Below are positions 21,086-32,441 of a DNA stretch of 64,000 bases, piece by piece. Numbering within the stretch: the stretch's first letter is position 1; each line of letters begins with the position of its first letter. Position numbers and translations under genes: made by a program. The stretch spans positions 8,494,001 through 8,558,000 of the forward strand of contig JBAIAC010000007.1 in NCBI GenBank assembly GCA_037349315.1, in the 5' to 3' direction. Under the pieces are notes generated by a model. It did not search any database. It was not told where the DNA came from and saw only the letters and a program-made list of their open reading frames with translations. Source of the stretch: Chelydra serpentina (taxonomy: Eukaryota; Chordata; Testudines; Chelydridae).

Positions 21086-22162
21086 TAAAAAACTATGTAC
21101 ACCAAGTATTTCAGCAGACACAGGGCCTAGTCCTGTTTCCCATGAGTTTTGCTGGTAGCAGAGTTGGGGCTGTTGTAGTCTGTTCCTGGGCCAAATTCTC
21201 TGCTGGTGTAAAGATATCCAGCTCCATTGAAGTCTGTAGAGCTGTGCAAATGTTCACCAGAAGAAAATTTACCTCTCTCTTGGGTTTTTGCTTGCAAGTA
21301 ACAGAAGCAACCTAGGTGTCAATGTGACCAATTGCACTCAAGTATTGTTCTTATTCCAGCAAGTTGCTTCAAGTTCCTCATTCTACAAGTTGAAGCAACA
21401 TAACGTGTGGTTGATACACTGCATGCATTTTATAGTCTTAAAATGACTAAAAAAGAAAGCAAAGAAATTAGATTTTGGTTAAGTGTGTGTATAATATTAC
21501 TGTTTAATGGGTGGAAACCTTTAAGGTTTTACTTTAATTTCTAATGACATACCAGCTGGAGATTTTAGCCCTATTAGAAGCTGAAAGTCTCCTTTGGGTT
21601 TATTACCCTGTCCTCTTCATTCTGCACTCTCAACAAACCACATAAGCATTTCTGAGTTTCATTTCAATTTGGCAATTGGTCTAGAAAAAACCATCTCTTT
21701 CCTTGATGTAGAGCTTCCCAAGAAGTTAAATCAATAGTATTTTAAGCATGTCACTTCCATAGCCTTTGCTTGAATTTTACTGGAAGGATTCTTGTAATTC
21801 TTCTCTTCCAACATTTTAATAGTCAAAGTTTGAAACAAAGTTTTACCTACAGAAAATAAAAATGACTACTGCATAGTAGTTTTTAATTATCTGGTATCAA
21901 TAGATAGCCAGTATTTTGCGACTCTATTGGCTGTCTGGGATGTTAGATGTGTAAGAGGCTTTTGGATGTAATTAGAGGCTTGTTCCTCTATATAATTGCT
22001 AATTCAGGTAATTGACAGTGAGTTCCTTTTTGAGGGCCTGATTTTGATCTGATTTACATTGGTTTCACTCCATTGCTTTCAATAGAGTTGCTCCTGATTT
22101 ACTGTAGTGTAAATGAGGCCCCATGTGATCAGAGGAGTACCACAACCTAATGGTTGCTCTTA
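21086..22162. other. Mostly unrecognised; palindromic MITE at 22030-22130
   Basis: 22030-22130 ('agggcctgattttgatctgatttac..cactccattg..gtaaatgaggcccc') belongs to the family at 12356. A partial copy lies near 21186-21250. Nothing else assigned. Confidence 0.4.
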
Positions 22163-22428
22163 GCCTTGGTCTACACTGGGGGAGAGGGGGATTGACCTAA
22201 GATATGCAACTTCATCTACAGGAATAGTGTCGCTGAAGTTGATGTATCTTAGGTCGACTTACCTCGGCGTCCTCACTGCGGCGAGTCGACCGCTGCTGCT
22301 CCCCCGTCGACTCCGCTTCCGCCTCTCGCGGCGCTGGAGTTTCGGAGTCAACTAGACTAGCCGTGATAAATTGACCTCCGAGAGATCGATTGCTACCCAC
22401 CGATCCTGCGGGTAGTGTAGGCCTGCCC
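22163..22428. mobile_element. Harbinger-like MITE, copy 2
   Basis: Terminal repeats GCCTTGGTCTACACT and, reversed, GGGCAGGCCTACACT. TTA flanks at 22160-22162 and 22429-22431. The orientation is opposite to copy 1, with the 'acttcatctac..gctgaagt' hairpin on the left and the 'gagatcgattgctacccaccgatc' side on the right. No coding capacity. A 3-bp TWA-type duplication is typical of PIF/Harbinger elements. Confidence 0.82.
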
Positions 22429-22431
22429 TTA

Positions 22432-23181
22432 GATCATTCCTTATGGCACAGGAGGGAGAGGCTCAAGTATAGAGGCTCACTGCATAGACCAGAAACAAAG
22501 ACTAGTACTTTAGAGGGCTGGAGGGAGATTGTAAGATTTTATATTTAATTTTATTCCACATGTGACTAGTTAACAGAGAAAAAAGAGGGGCCGTGTGAGA
22601 ATTACATGGAAGGCTGCTTTCAGGAATCTGAGCCTGTGGCAGAGTCAGCCTCCAGGCAACCTAGCAAGCACTGCTGGCCTGTAGCAGGCTGACTGATTGG
22701 CTCAGCAGACTGCCTCTTAAGTCCAGCAGCTGCTCAAAGCATTCACCCACAGCTGCGATAGCTCCTCCTTGTTCTCAGACTTGTTTCTGCCTTGGCCCCA
22801 GCTGTGCCCCTGCCTTGCCTCACTCCGGGTGACCGGATTCTGACCATAGGTGCTAACTCTTGGCTTCTAACTCCAGCTGTGACCCAGGGCTCTGGCACCT
22901 GCCCTCTGGCCTCCAGCTCTGACCCTGGACTCTGATTTCCTGGCTACTGACTCATGCTTCAATCTTTAGACATGACCACCATGTCCTGGTCACCAGCAGG
23001 TATATTCAGTACCCAATCTCTATAACAACTGAAAAGAGCAGCAGCAAAATGTGATTAAAGGGGATTAAGCATGTGCTTGGCTGAGCTGGACCTGAATGCT
23101 CCAAGCCCAAGGTGAGCATTATTGCCTTTTATGTAGTACGAGATTCTTAGACAGGTGAGGATCTTTGTTTTTAAGGGGAAT
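22432..23181. other. Unassigned; possible old LTR-like block at 22600-23020
   Basis: 22600-23020 is rich in repeated 'gctctgac' and 'gactctg' words, seen in some reptile LTRs, but I could find no ends or duplication. The rest is unrecognised. Confidence 0.25.
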
Positions 23182-23240
23182 CACACACACACACACACAC
23201 ACACACTCTCTCTCTCTCTCTCTCTCTCCCCCCCCCCCCC
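23182..23240. repeat. Compound microsatellite (CA)n(CT)n(C)n
   Basis: About 12 CA units, 11 CT units and a run of 13 C follow each other without interruption. Confidence 0.97.
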
Positions 23241-23351
23241 AAACAGGCAGGCAAGATCAGCTTCCTCTGGCTGAGAATTGAAGTATCACTTGTGCACACC
23301 ATAGACAGCTCTTACCTATTTGTGAAGGGTGTTAAACTGGACAGTGTCATA

Positions 23352-23479
23352 GGGCTTGTCTACACTTGCAGCAGTGAGGTGGTAGATATGTTGATGGGAG
23401 TTAAGTTGTTATAACTACATTGCTCAGCCCGCTAAGTGACGTAGTTATACCGACATAAATTGGTAGTGTAGACCAAGCC
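23352..23479. mobile_element. Short Harbinger-like MITE
   Basis: Terminal repeats GGGCTTGTCTACACT and, reversed, GGCTTGGTCTACACT over 128 bp. It has an internal 'gttgttataactacattg' / 'gtagttataccgacat' inversion. Flanks ATA and TTA (2 of 3 match). Its ends match the longer family, but the middle is different. Confidence 0.7.
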
Positions 23480-23729
23480 TTAGAGACACTACTCTCCTTT
23501 CTTCTATCTTTCATGTTCTGCTATGTGCTTCTCTGTGCCCAAAAACTGTGGTTGATTGCGGCAATAATCCAGCTGCTGCTAGCTCCCTTGAAAACACAAA
23601 CTCATGCACTTGCCTGCTAGCAGATGTACACAGTGGCTGAGATTTTTCAAAGCCCGCTAAATGTAATGGGAATTGTGTGTGCAAATAGCCGAAGCAACTT
23701 TGCAAAGGTCAGCCAATACACTGATACTA

Positions 23730-24020
23730 GAGCTGGTTGGAGGACAAAATTTTCATCCTGCAAAAAAATTCGTGTTTTTTTGGTTTTGTTTTTGTAATTC
23801 ATTTTGTATGGGGACAAAAAGTCAAAATCTCTAATTTTTTTCATAGGAATGAAGTGCCAAAAATTTCATTTTGGAAACACCAAAGTGGTCCCCTGGCCAG
23901 CCTGTCTAGGCTCCTTGAAAGTTCCGGTAGAATTGACACATTCTCTCAGAACATTTGGATTCCATTGAAACTGCACTTTTTGACAGAAAACTATTCCAGC
24001 AGAAATTGTTAAACCAGCTT
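23730..24020. repeat. TA-flanked MITE (GAGCTGGTT family)
   Basis: Left end GAGCTGGTTGGAGG and reversed right end AAGCTGGTTTAAC. TA lies immediately outside both (23728-23729 and 24021-24022). The inner words 'gacaaaattttcatcctgc' and 'gacagaaaactattccagc' are loosely inverted. TA duplication suggests a Tc1/mariner-type origin. Confidence 0.65.
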
Positions 24021-25678
24021 TAGCTGATACCAGTAGATTCTGCATACCAGCAGCCAGATACACACTGATTCACATGGCAGATCCACCTGTAGAACATGGC
24101 ACCTATTCATTGCATTTGATAGGATGAGTTCACACAGAGAAAGTTCTTCAGCTGAGCTCAGATTTTTGCTTTTTATCTTTCATTGGATTCCTTTTGCCCT
24201 CCTCTCATGTCAGTATTTTCCCCCTTGATCCTATTTCTCCCTGCTTTTTCTCCACTGATTTTAATTTAGCTCATCCTTTGGCACCTTTTTATTCTTGAGT
24301 CCATGCATCTCTCCTTTTCTGGTTGCTTGTGTTGTTCAAAGATTCATTTTATAGCCATCTTCTATTGTAGACAAATTACACTTGGCTTTTTTTCTGTCAT
24401 GGCACACAATTGCTGAGACTGTTAGCTTTATAAAGTGATTATGGAAAAAGTGTCAAGGTCCATTTAATTAAATCTATAAATCAAACTGAAATTTTAGCAC
24501 TATTTGCAATAAAAATGAGTGAGTCTATGTGTAATCCGTGACTCACCTATAACTTATTATTCTCCTTTATTGGTAATACGGAGGTGCCTGGAGGTCTCGG
24601 ACAAGATCATGGCCTCAGTGTGCTAGGTATCATACATAGTAAGGGACAGTTTCTGTCTTAAAGAACGTACATTTGAAGTAATAAATGAAATCCACAGCAT
24701 GACTAGTGTCATCCTGAAAATTATATACCCTCTTCTGATTCAGCATCAGTGAAAGTGGGAGGTTGTATAACTAAGGCCTGATTCTCATCTGACCTACGCT
24801 GTTTTTCCATGGAGGTAATTCTGACTTCATGGGGGTTCTTGGGACTTATACAGGTGTAAGTGAGCTCAGAATCCACGCACAAATTTGTTTGTATGAAGGC
24901 ATAAACAAAAAAGCTTGAAAAAATTAAATGCTTTACAATTTACAAAGATCAGCATCAGCACTTATGCTGTTGGCTACAATATGTGCCAGTGTTCTTACTT
25001 TTCTTCTACAGGGTTTTAGGTTTACATGAAGCTAAATTATAATCAGTCTTGAAATACTGTCTGTGCTTGAAAAAACAGCAGAGCGATGTGACTTTTTGTG
25101 CATAGAAGGTTCTCTTTCCACCTCATGGAGCTTACCCAAGTCTACTGTGACGTTTGCAAGAGGTTAGGGGTCTTAGTTCACACGCTAATGAAAATCACAT
25201 ACTTATTTCAGCATCGCTCAATTGCAGTCTTTACTCAGATGATCTTAGCACAGGTGTACAACCCAAGTATTGTTAGAATTTCTTCTTGGTGACATGAAAT
25301 GCATCATGGTAATCTCACTTAATACAATAGCTGCCCTGAAGCATCTGACCCAATAACCTGGAAAGCAGCTCCTATTCCTACTGTCAGTTGTACAACATAT
25401 GACAACTGGTCTGCAGCTTAAAGATCATATTTAAAAGAGGTCCTTAATATCCAGTGATTCTGATTAATCATTACCCATTCTAAGCAGAAATATGCCCTTT
25501 TCCTGCTCTTTCTCCTTTTCAAAAAACAGCCTAAACCTATATTGCAGGTAATCTCAGGAAGTTGGTATTTATGCTATCTGGGTAAAGCATTCATTCAGTC
25601 TATTCTTTTCCTTCAAAGAATTAATTTGCTGCTAATACTTCTGCCTATAGAAGTCAAAAGGAAATCCTGCAGTGGAGA
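24021..25678. other. Mostly unrecognised; MIR and palindromic fragments
   Basis: 24565-24672 is a reverse MIR-like fragment ('cctcagtgtgctaggtatcatac..ggacagtttctgtctt'). 24770-24880 ('ggcctgattctcatctgacc..acaggtgtaagtgagctcagaatc') belongs to the palindromic family at 12356. Nothing else assigned. Confidence 0.4.
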
Positions 25679-25735
25679 TTCATAGAATCTTAGGGTTGGA
25701 AGGGACCTCAAGAGGTCATCTAGTCCAACCCCCAA
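25679..25735 (-). mobile_element. CR1 3' tail fragment
   Basis: 'catagaatcttagggttgg' followed by 'aagggacctcaagaggtc' and 'catctagtccaaccccc' is the inverted CR1 3' end with a single terminal octamer. Only about 57 bp. Confidence 0.85.
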
Positions 25736-26157
25736 ACTATATTCTTATAGACCCAATGTGGGTTTTAGTGATCCCTCCTCTGGAATATGTCCATATTAAC
25801 ATATATATTGTACATTTTGAGCTAACTTCAGAAATGAAAAAGAAATCTTCAGAAATAAATGGGACTGTACAAAGTACCAGGCTAATAAGTCAAGCCTCCA
25901 AAAACTACCTGTGAGGTGGGAGAAATTTATATCTCATATAAAGAAAAATGAAGTTGAACAACTGGGCTGGAGGCAAGAAGGGAATCAGTGTAGCACACCC
26001 TGAGCCACGCACTAAACAGCAAGGCAGAGCATACCATCAGCCAATTAGAAAAGTGGATTCTGTCCAAGTCATAATGCAAAAATTTGACCCCCCCCTTGAC
26101 CAGGGACATCACATGTACCTATAGGCAGGAAGGGAAAGGAGCACAGTGTTAGCTCTA
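25736..26157. other. Unrecognised sequence
   Basis: No gene or repeat assigned. Confidence 0.35.
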
Positions 26158-26520
26158 GGGCTGGTCAAACATTTTCCATGAAAACTCTATTTTTGATGGA
26201 AAATTGGGTTTTTGATTAAAAAAATATATATATATTTTTTTTTTGCTAAAAGGATCAGTTTACCACAGAACATTTCAATTTTGTTATTGAAACACTGTGC
26301 TCCTGGGACTCCCATCATGCACTGCAGCAGTTCAGTGTGAAGGAGGATTTCAGTGCATCATCAGAGCTGTAGTCTGGCTGGAAACCCTGGACCATAGGAG
26401 AGAATAGGGGAATGAGGGCTCCAAACTACAACTCCCATGAGGCACCACGATGATGGCTTTGGTTTTCAGCCAAATGTTTTGAGGTTTAGATATTTCACCG
26501 GAAAGTTTAGGAGCTGGTTT
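26158..26520 (+). repeat. MITE with 'GGGCTGGTCAAAC' end
   Basis: Starts after TA at 26156 with GGGCTGGTCAAACATTTTCC. The interior includes 'ctacaactcccatgaggcacc'. An inverted relative is at 38640-38975, whose right end reads 'gtttgaccaact'. The right boundary is uncertain. Confidence 0.5.
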
Positions 26521-28957
26521 AATGCACACCCAGATTGCAGCAGGGACTTGGAACATGTGCACTGAGGCTCTATTTTCATTTTCTGGGTTTGGAAGTAGCA
26601 GGATGTAGTTCAGATCCCCAGCTGGAGTGCTCACGTGAGCCATTAGCTCAGTTATTTCTGTAGGTAGATGTTCCCTGTTAGGCCTCCCAGTCATGAAGTG
26701 CAAAAACATACACACTAAGTGTGGATCTCCTTAATAGCAGATTAAGGAAAACTACAAACAAGTACACAACACGTTTACATCCACACCTGTAAGAGTATGT
26801 GTATCTCTTTGTGTGGAGTAGCGGCTGCTATGCATAGATATAGCAGGTGGCTGTGAAACAGTGACTCCTCAGAGTTCAGTGCCCACTCAGCAGAGCCAAG
26901 AGGTGCAGGCTACAGCTACGAGCTGGTTCTGGTTTCGGTGGTGCTTGATGTAGGCGAAGGAAGTCAGTCATGTAACTGTAGAATCCAATGAGAGCAACAC
27001 AGGCAGAGAGAGAGCCCAGTCCCTTACTCTACTCTAGCAATTGCCATATTGAACTGCCTTGGATCGCACAAGCAGGTGCAATAATGGTCTCACATAGGAC
27101 TAAGAGGCTGATTATTTCCCAGCTTCATTCGTAGGACATAGGTCAGGATTCTGAATGGTTAATACCCCATCACATGGCATATGTCAATATCCATTGGCTC
27201 CAGTGCCTCCTTCCATCCTGTGGTTCACAAATCAGAATAACATCCTCTATATTTACATAGAGTTAGTGAGTGGGGGGGAGTGTGGACCTAACAAAGCTAG
27301 CGCTCTTGGGGAAGAGGAGTAAATGACCTAACAAAATGCTCCATCCATCCGTGAAACAGTTTTCATTGATGAATCCTGGAAACTCGTGCCAATTAGAATA
27401 TTGACAGAACAGGAAAAGCATTGCCCTGCGGTGGAGCAATATGTAGCATATGGTTAATGGAAAGCCTTTTTCACAGTATGCTTCGTTGAAGGTGCTGGGA
27501 AAATAATGATGATTGAAGTAGGCAAGTGCTGTCTCTACGAGCTGATCGTGAATGCGATATGAGAGCATTGTAATAGTTTATAGTTAACCCCCCGCCCTTG
27601 GTGATTTGGCAGCATGACCCTTCTGATGGAAGGAGCATCCCTTAAGTTTGTCACCGCTAGAGAGGCATGGATGATGTGCTTGTTGTCCATGTGGTGTGGG
27701 GTGCTGTTTTGTGGCAACCTCGGTCTTTGTTGGACTGGGGCTTGCCAGAGCTGAAAATGATTCTCTACAATTTGAGCTAAGGAGCCAAGGCTCTCAAGCT
27801 GAGACTCACATCCAGTGTGGATCAGGCGTTAAGGGTGATGTGTAAAACACACTGGCCTGTGACTTACATTTGCTCATGAGCTCACATATATTTGGCTAGT
27901 TAGGATATTCCCCTACAAGTAATGTGAGTCTTTACTGGACACACCTGCTGCGTAGTCCGCAGTATAAATAATCACTGTAGGGATGTCTCCAAGCACATTT
28001 CCTGCCCTTTAACCATATGTTTGTTGCTGGCAGCTGAGCAATATCTGCAGCACCATGTCAGTCTGTGGGTTGAATGATTGTGCCCCTGTGTTGCCCTGGA
28101 GTACTCCAGAGTTGGCTGATTTTTTTTCCAGCTCTCTGGTCTGTTTCTCAGCACTGGCAGCCCCAGAATTCATGACCAGAACCCCCCCCAGAATCATGAG
28201 ATTGGCTGAAAGAGCATTAGGTTTGGGGGTTTTTAATTAGTTGATTTATTTTTTGGTCTGGCGTCTGGTTTGTGAATGGCACCAACTCCACCCCCAGTTT
28301 CTGAGACCGATAATAAACATTAGCGATTCAACCTTTAAATGGATAAAAAATGTGCACGCAAATGTGCAGGCCATGGCTCACAGCCCTTACTACTACCCTT
28401 ATATGCCTGCTGGCTGCAGCCTACAACTGGAGGGGGCTGCTCTCAGATCTTGCATCCATTAAGTCCACCTTCCCAAACTGTGGTTGAAGGTGGGGTGAGC
28501 CCAGTGCAGTGCCTCCCTGCTGAGCCTGCTGCGAGGTTCTTTTCAGAGCAGGCAGTGGTACCCTGGTACTGCAGGCAGCTGCAGTAGATGTGGCCTGCAG
28601 CACCAGCTGCCCAGTGGCCTCTAGTGGCCAAAAGGGGATACTGGAAATAGCTTAGGAAAAGTACAATCACATAGTTGTTCCCGAGATCAATGTAAGCCCC
28701 TCCCAGAATGGACCAAAATCATGATACTCGCAATAATATAGGGAGTGCAGGCCACACAGCTCGGTGTTTGACTCTTTTGGAAGTACAGTGCTCCTTTCTC
28801 CAGCCCTCTGCTCACTACTCCCAGATGGACGATGCTAGGAAGTGTCTTCTTTTTAAGTGCAAACTTCCAGCGCTTCCATGCTTTTTAGTGCACTAGGGCA
28901 TGATGGGAGCCCAGGGTTTTGTTTGTATGAACAAAATGAGGGAAGAAGAATGGGCTA
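26521..28957. other. Unrecognised sequence
   Basis: 2.4 kb without a recognised gene. Short open frames near 26350, 27263 and 28055 have no domain features. The words 'agaatcatgagattggct' (28191) and 'gccaaggctctcaagctgag' (27785) look like fragments of dispersed repeats but could not be delimited. Confidence 0.35.
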
Positions 28958-29284
28958 CAGTGGAACCCTGGAGTTATAAATACCAGAGTTACGAACTGAC
29001 CAGTCAACCGCACACTTCATTTGGAACTGGAAGTACGCAATCAGCCAGCAGCAGAGACCACCCCTCCAAAAAAGGGCAAATACAGTACAGTACTGTGTTA
29101 AACGTAAACTACTTAAAGGGAAAGCAGCATTTTTCTTCTGCATCGTCAAGTTTCAAATCTGAAGTAAGTGAATTTTCAGTTGTAAACTTTTGAAAGAACC
29201 ACTATAATGTTTCAGAGTTACAAACATTTCAGAGTTATGAACAAACTCCATTCCCAATGTGTTCGTAACTCTGAGGTTCTACTG
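28958..29284. mobile_element. Tigger-like (mariner) MITE, TA duplication
   Basis: The left end CAGTGGAACCCTGGAGTTA and reversed right end CAGTAGAACCTCAGAGTTACG are inverted. TA flanks both ends (28956-28957 and 29285-29286). Inner 'agagttacgaac' words repeat. A CAGT-start with TA duplication is characteristic of pogo/Tigger elements. It is non-autonomous, with a second copy at 59299-59618. Confidence 0.82.
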
Positions 29285-29416
29285 TAGTTGGTGCACTGAA
29301 TTGAGATCCAAATCTGGGTCCAATTTCCATCCCTCTTTCAAAATCCCTGCATGCTTCAATTTTCCATCTGTGAAATGGGAATAACCCAAATTCTTCCTTT
29401 CTCCCACTCTGCCCTG

Positions 29417-29418
<2 letters not shown>

Positions 29419-29469
<51 letters not shown>
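29419..29469. repeat. (AT)n microsatellite
   Basis: About 25 uninterrupted AT units, directly left of the inverted duplication beginning at 29471. Confidence 0.97.
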
Positions 29470-29470
<1 letters not shown>

Positions 29471-29472
<2 letters not shown>

Positions 29473-30485
29473 AACATACCCCATTTATATTATTGTTATT
29501 TACATCAAAATGAACCAGTGGATAAAGATCCATTCTATCTTTTTTCAAAAAAACACCTACTCATCTGCAACAGAGAACCTTTGCTCCTATCTTTGACCTT
29601 GCTCAACTATTTATAATATTCGTGCACAAAATGCTTTCCGTTTGTTCCAATAGAGCTTTTTAGAAGCAACCCCTAAACCTCTCCTGTATCTATATCTATA
29701 TATCTATATACTATAGATATATAGTCAGCGACCTGCCCTGAAGAGCTTAAAATCTAAAAATACAGGGCTATATATATAGTTCACAATGGGGCCTGATCTC
29801 ATTTGGGCTCTCATCACTGCTTTGATGTAAATAACAATAATATAAATGGGGTATGTTCTTATACATTTTATTATTGTATTGTATAATATTATTATAAATA
29901 ATGTATATAATATAGAATACATTATGATATAATATAAAATATAATATAGTATATAATAATTATATTATTTTTTCATCATTTTGAACAAATCAAAGAAACA
30001 TAATATGGCTTTGAACGGAAAATAATCTAGTTTTTTTTTTTAATTCCTTGGTCAATTTCTTATCACTGTAGGATAAAGTTTTAACAACCAAGAGCATTAT
30101 TAGTTAGTCTTTGAATTTTACACTGTGGCTCATTATTCGTATATATCTGGACACCGTTAAGAAGAGATATAGTAAGATTACTTTTTTTCAGGCTGAACAG
30201 TGAAGTTCTGTATAAAATAATAGGACTTCCTAAGGGAAAAGGATTTAAAGTATTATGCAGATATAAGAAATGGGATTAGATACAGGAGAGGTTTAGGGGT
30301 TGCTTCTAAAAAGCTCTCTAGTCACTGTGAAATGTGAAGGATTGGTACAAACGGAAAGCATTTTGTGCACGAATATTATAAATAGTTGAGCAAGGTCAAA
30401 GATAGGAGCAAAGGTTCTCTGTTGCAGATGAGTAGGTGTTTTTTTGAAACAAGATAGAATGGATCTTCATCCACTGGTTCATTTT
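29471..30485. repeat. Complex inverted duplication, two nested arm pairs
   Basis: Arm pair 1: 29471-29509 equals the reverse complement of 29821-29859, 39 of 39 bases. Arm pair 2: 29507-29693 matches the reverse complement of 30277-30485 almost perfectly, except that the left arm lacks about 22-24 bases between 'ttccaat' and 'agagctttt', with 2-4 substitutions. Between lie an AT-rich tract (29862-29975) and a MIR-like scrap ('cctgccctgaagagcttaaaatcta', 29732-29756). No transposon ends are visible. Near identity implies recent origin. Confidence 0.9.
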
Positions 30486-30731
30486 AAACCTGTGGTGTCA
30501 GATAAAGGTAAGTGCTGACAGCTTTTAATTGGGTGTCCTATTACATCACATTATGGGATCACATTATGAAATGTTTTAAAATCTGGTCAGACATCCCCAT
30601 CTCTGGGTTTCACAATGCACCTCATCTTCTGCATGTCAGTTCTAGTGGATAGGGAACCCAGACACTGGCACCCAGATGAGGGGACGCACTAGGTAGGAAA
30701 TCCAGAGGTGGGTGAGTGACGCTTGATCATG

Positions 30732-30807
30732 TATCAGAGGGGTAGCCGTGTTAGTCTGTATCCACAAAAACAACAAGGAGTCCGGTGGCACTTTAAAGAC
30801 GAACAGA
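30732..30807 (-). mobile_element. 76-bp Penelope 3'-end insertion, perfect 9-bp duplication
   Basis: TTGATCATG occurs at 30723-30731 and 30808-30816, exactly bracketing 76 bp. On the minus strand the insert contains the Penelope terminal words 'GTGCCACCGGACTCC' and 'GTGGATACAGACTAACACGG'. It keeps the very 3' end and lacks everything upstream, including the hammerhead-like segment. Confidence 0.9.
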
Positions 30808-30816
30808 TTGATCATG

Positions 30817-31424
30817 CAATAAGCTCTCTGGGCTCCAGCTCTGTATTAGTGCAGGGATCTGACTGTGGAAGCTTGCTGCAGGATCTGGGCTTTAGAGCTT
30901 TTTGTTTTCTTGTGTGTTTTTTTTTTAATTATATGTTTTTAAATCCCACAATGTGACATCAGATCACGCCCAGTTAAAAACTACCAATGCTTTGGAAGTA
31001 CCCAAGTGTTACACTGGTATAATTTAGAGTAGAACTGAGCTCTGTGAGTCCAGCCACACGAATGGGAGATACTAATTAGTTAGGTGAACTTTAATATCTG
31101 TTCCCCATCAAGCAGATAATAGCAGAAGTTTTATAATACTCTGGTGCTTGCATTTATCATTGAATAACGTCTGGCAATTACATCACCAGCTCAACACTAT
31201 CAGCCATTGAGACGGGGAATCCACTCTGGCAGCACTGTGACCACCAAGAAGTCCTGGTTGGGCATGGATTTGTTAAACATAAGTACTGTGGTCAGTGTAT
31301 GTATTTTAAGAGGTTTAACATTCTCCTACATTGCTCTAGACTATTTGACTTTAAATCTGCTACTGCATCCCTGGTGAGTTAGCAGTGTATGGTATTGTGA
31401 AAGCACAGGATTTTCCTCTGCCCA
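30817..31424. other. Unrecognised sequence
   Basis: No gene or repeat assigned. Confidence 0.35.
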
Positions 31425-31705
31425 GGGAGATTAAAAAGACTGGGATTGTTCATCTTAGAAAGGAGACAACTAAGAGGGATATGATAGAACCTATACAATC
31501 ATGAATGGTGTGGAGAAAGTGAATAGAGAGGTGTTATTTACCCTTCACGTAACACAAGAGCAGGGGTCACCCACTGGAATGAATAGGCAGCAGGTTTAAA
31601 ACGAACATAAGGAAGTACTTCACACAACACACAGTCAGTCTGTGGAGCTCGTTGCCTGGGGATGTTGTGAATGCCAAAGGTATAGCTGGGTTCAAAGAAG
31701 GGGGC
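31425..31705 (+). mobile_element. CR1 LINE internal 3' fragment
   Basis: Same subfamily as 1465-1755: 'agactgggattgttcatctta', 'atcatgaatggtgtggagaaagtgaatag', 'gcaggggtcacccactgg'. It encodes a frameshifted C-terminal ORF2 segment and stops before the UTR. Confidence 0.85.
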
Positions 31706-32145
31706 AGGGTACCAGAGTCTGGGCTCCAGCTTGAGCATCTACACCACAATTTGATAGCCCTGCAGCTCAAACCCCACAAGCCTGAGTCAGCTGACAAGGG
31801 TATTTCTACACTGCAATAAAATACCAGTGAGGGCCACCCCAGATACTAGGCCAGGTTGTCTGTCCACTGTTACTCTCATGCAAAAAATACTCTCCTTTCC
31901 TGGAGCACTTTTTCCTCCGGCTCCCTGGCCTGACAGGCGCCCCAGGGAGCTCTCGGTTTCTAGGATCCCCCTTTTTAGGTTCTCTGTCCTAGGAACTTGC
32001 CATCTGCTTACCCCAGCCTTTCTTCCCTGGGAGCAGAGTTTGTTTGGCTCAGGCGCTCTGGAGCTTCCTGAGGTCCTTAGCCTTTTATCATGCTCACGTG
32101 CTTCCCTTCCAATTAACTGCCTTCCCTTCCCAGTTAACTGACTCA
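31706..32145. other. Unrecognised; MITE-like scrap at its start
   Basis: 31708-31822 ('cagctcaaaccccacaagcctgagtcagctg..tctacactgcaataaaa') resembles the end of another short DNA element. The rest is unassigned. Confidence 0.3.
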
Positions 32146-32438
32146 GGGTACATCTACACTACTCGCCGGATCAGCAGGTAGTGATCGATCTTTTGGGGAT
32201 CGATTTTTCTCGTCTAGTGTAGACACGATAAATCGATCCCCGATCGCTCTGCTGTCGACTCGGTAATCCACCCCGTCGAGAGGCAGAAGCGGAGTTAATG
32301 GGGGAGCGGTGGCAGTTGACCCTGCGGCGTCCTCACGGCGCAGTAAGTCGAGCGAGGTACGTCGACTTCAGCTACATTATTCACGTAGCTGAAGTTGAGT
32401 ACCTTACATCGACCCCCGCCCCTAGTGTAGACCTGGCC
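32146..32438. mobile_element. Harbinger-like MITE, copy 3
   Basis: Terminal repeats GGGTACATCTACACTA and, reversed, GGCCAGGTCTACACTA. TCA at 32143-32145 and 32439-32441. Hairpin 1 'gatcgatttttctcgtct' / 'agacacgataaatcgatc' and hairpin 2 'cttcagctacatt..tagctgaag' are both present. Same orientation as copy 1. Confidence 0.85.
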
Positions 32439-32441
32439 TCA

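Noticed and set aside
29235..29548. Frames with an Ile-Tyr repeat
   Set aside because: Translated (AT)n microsatellite.
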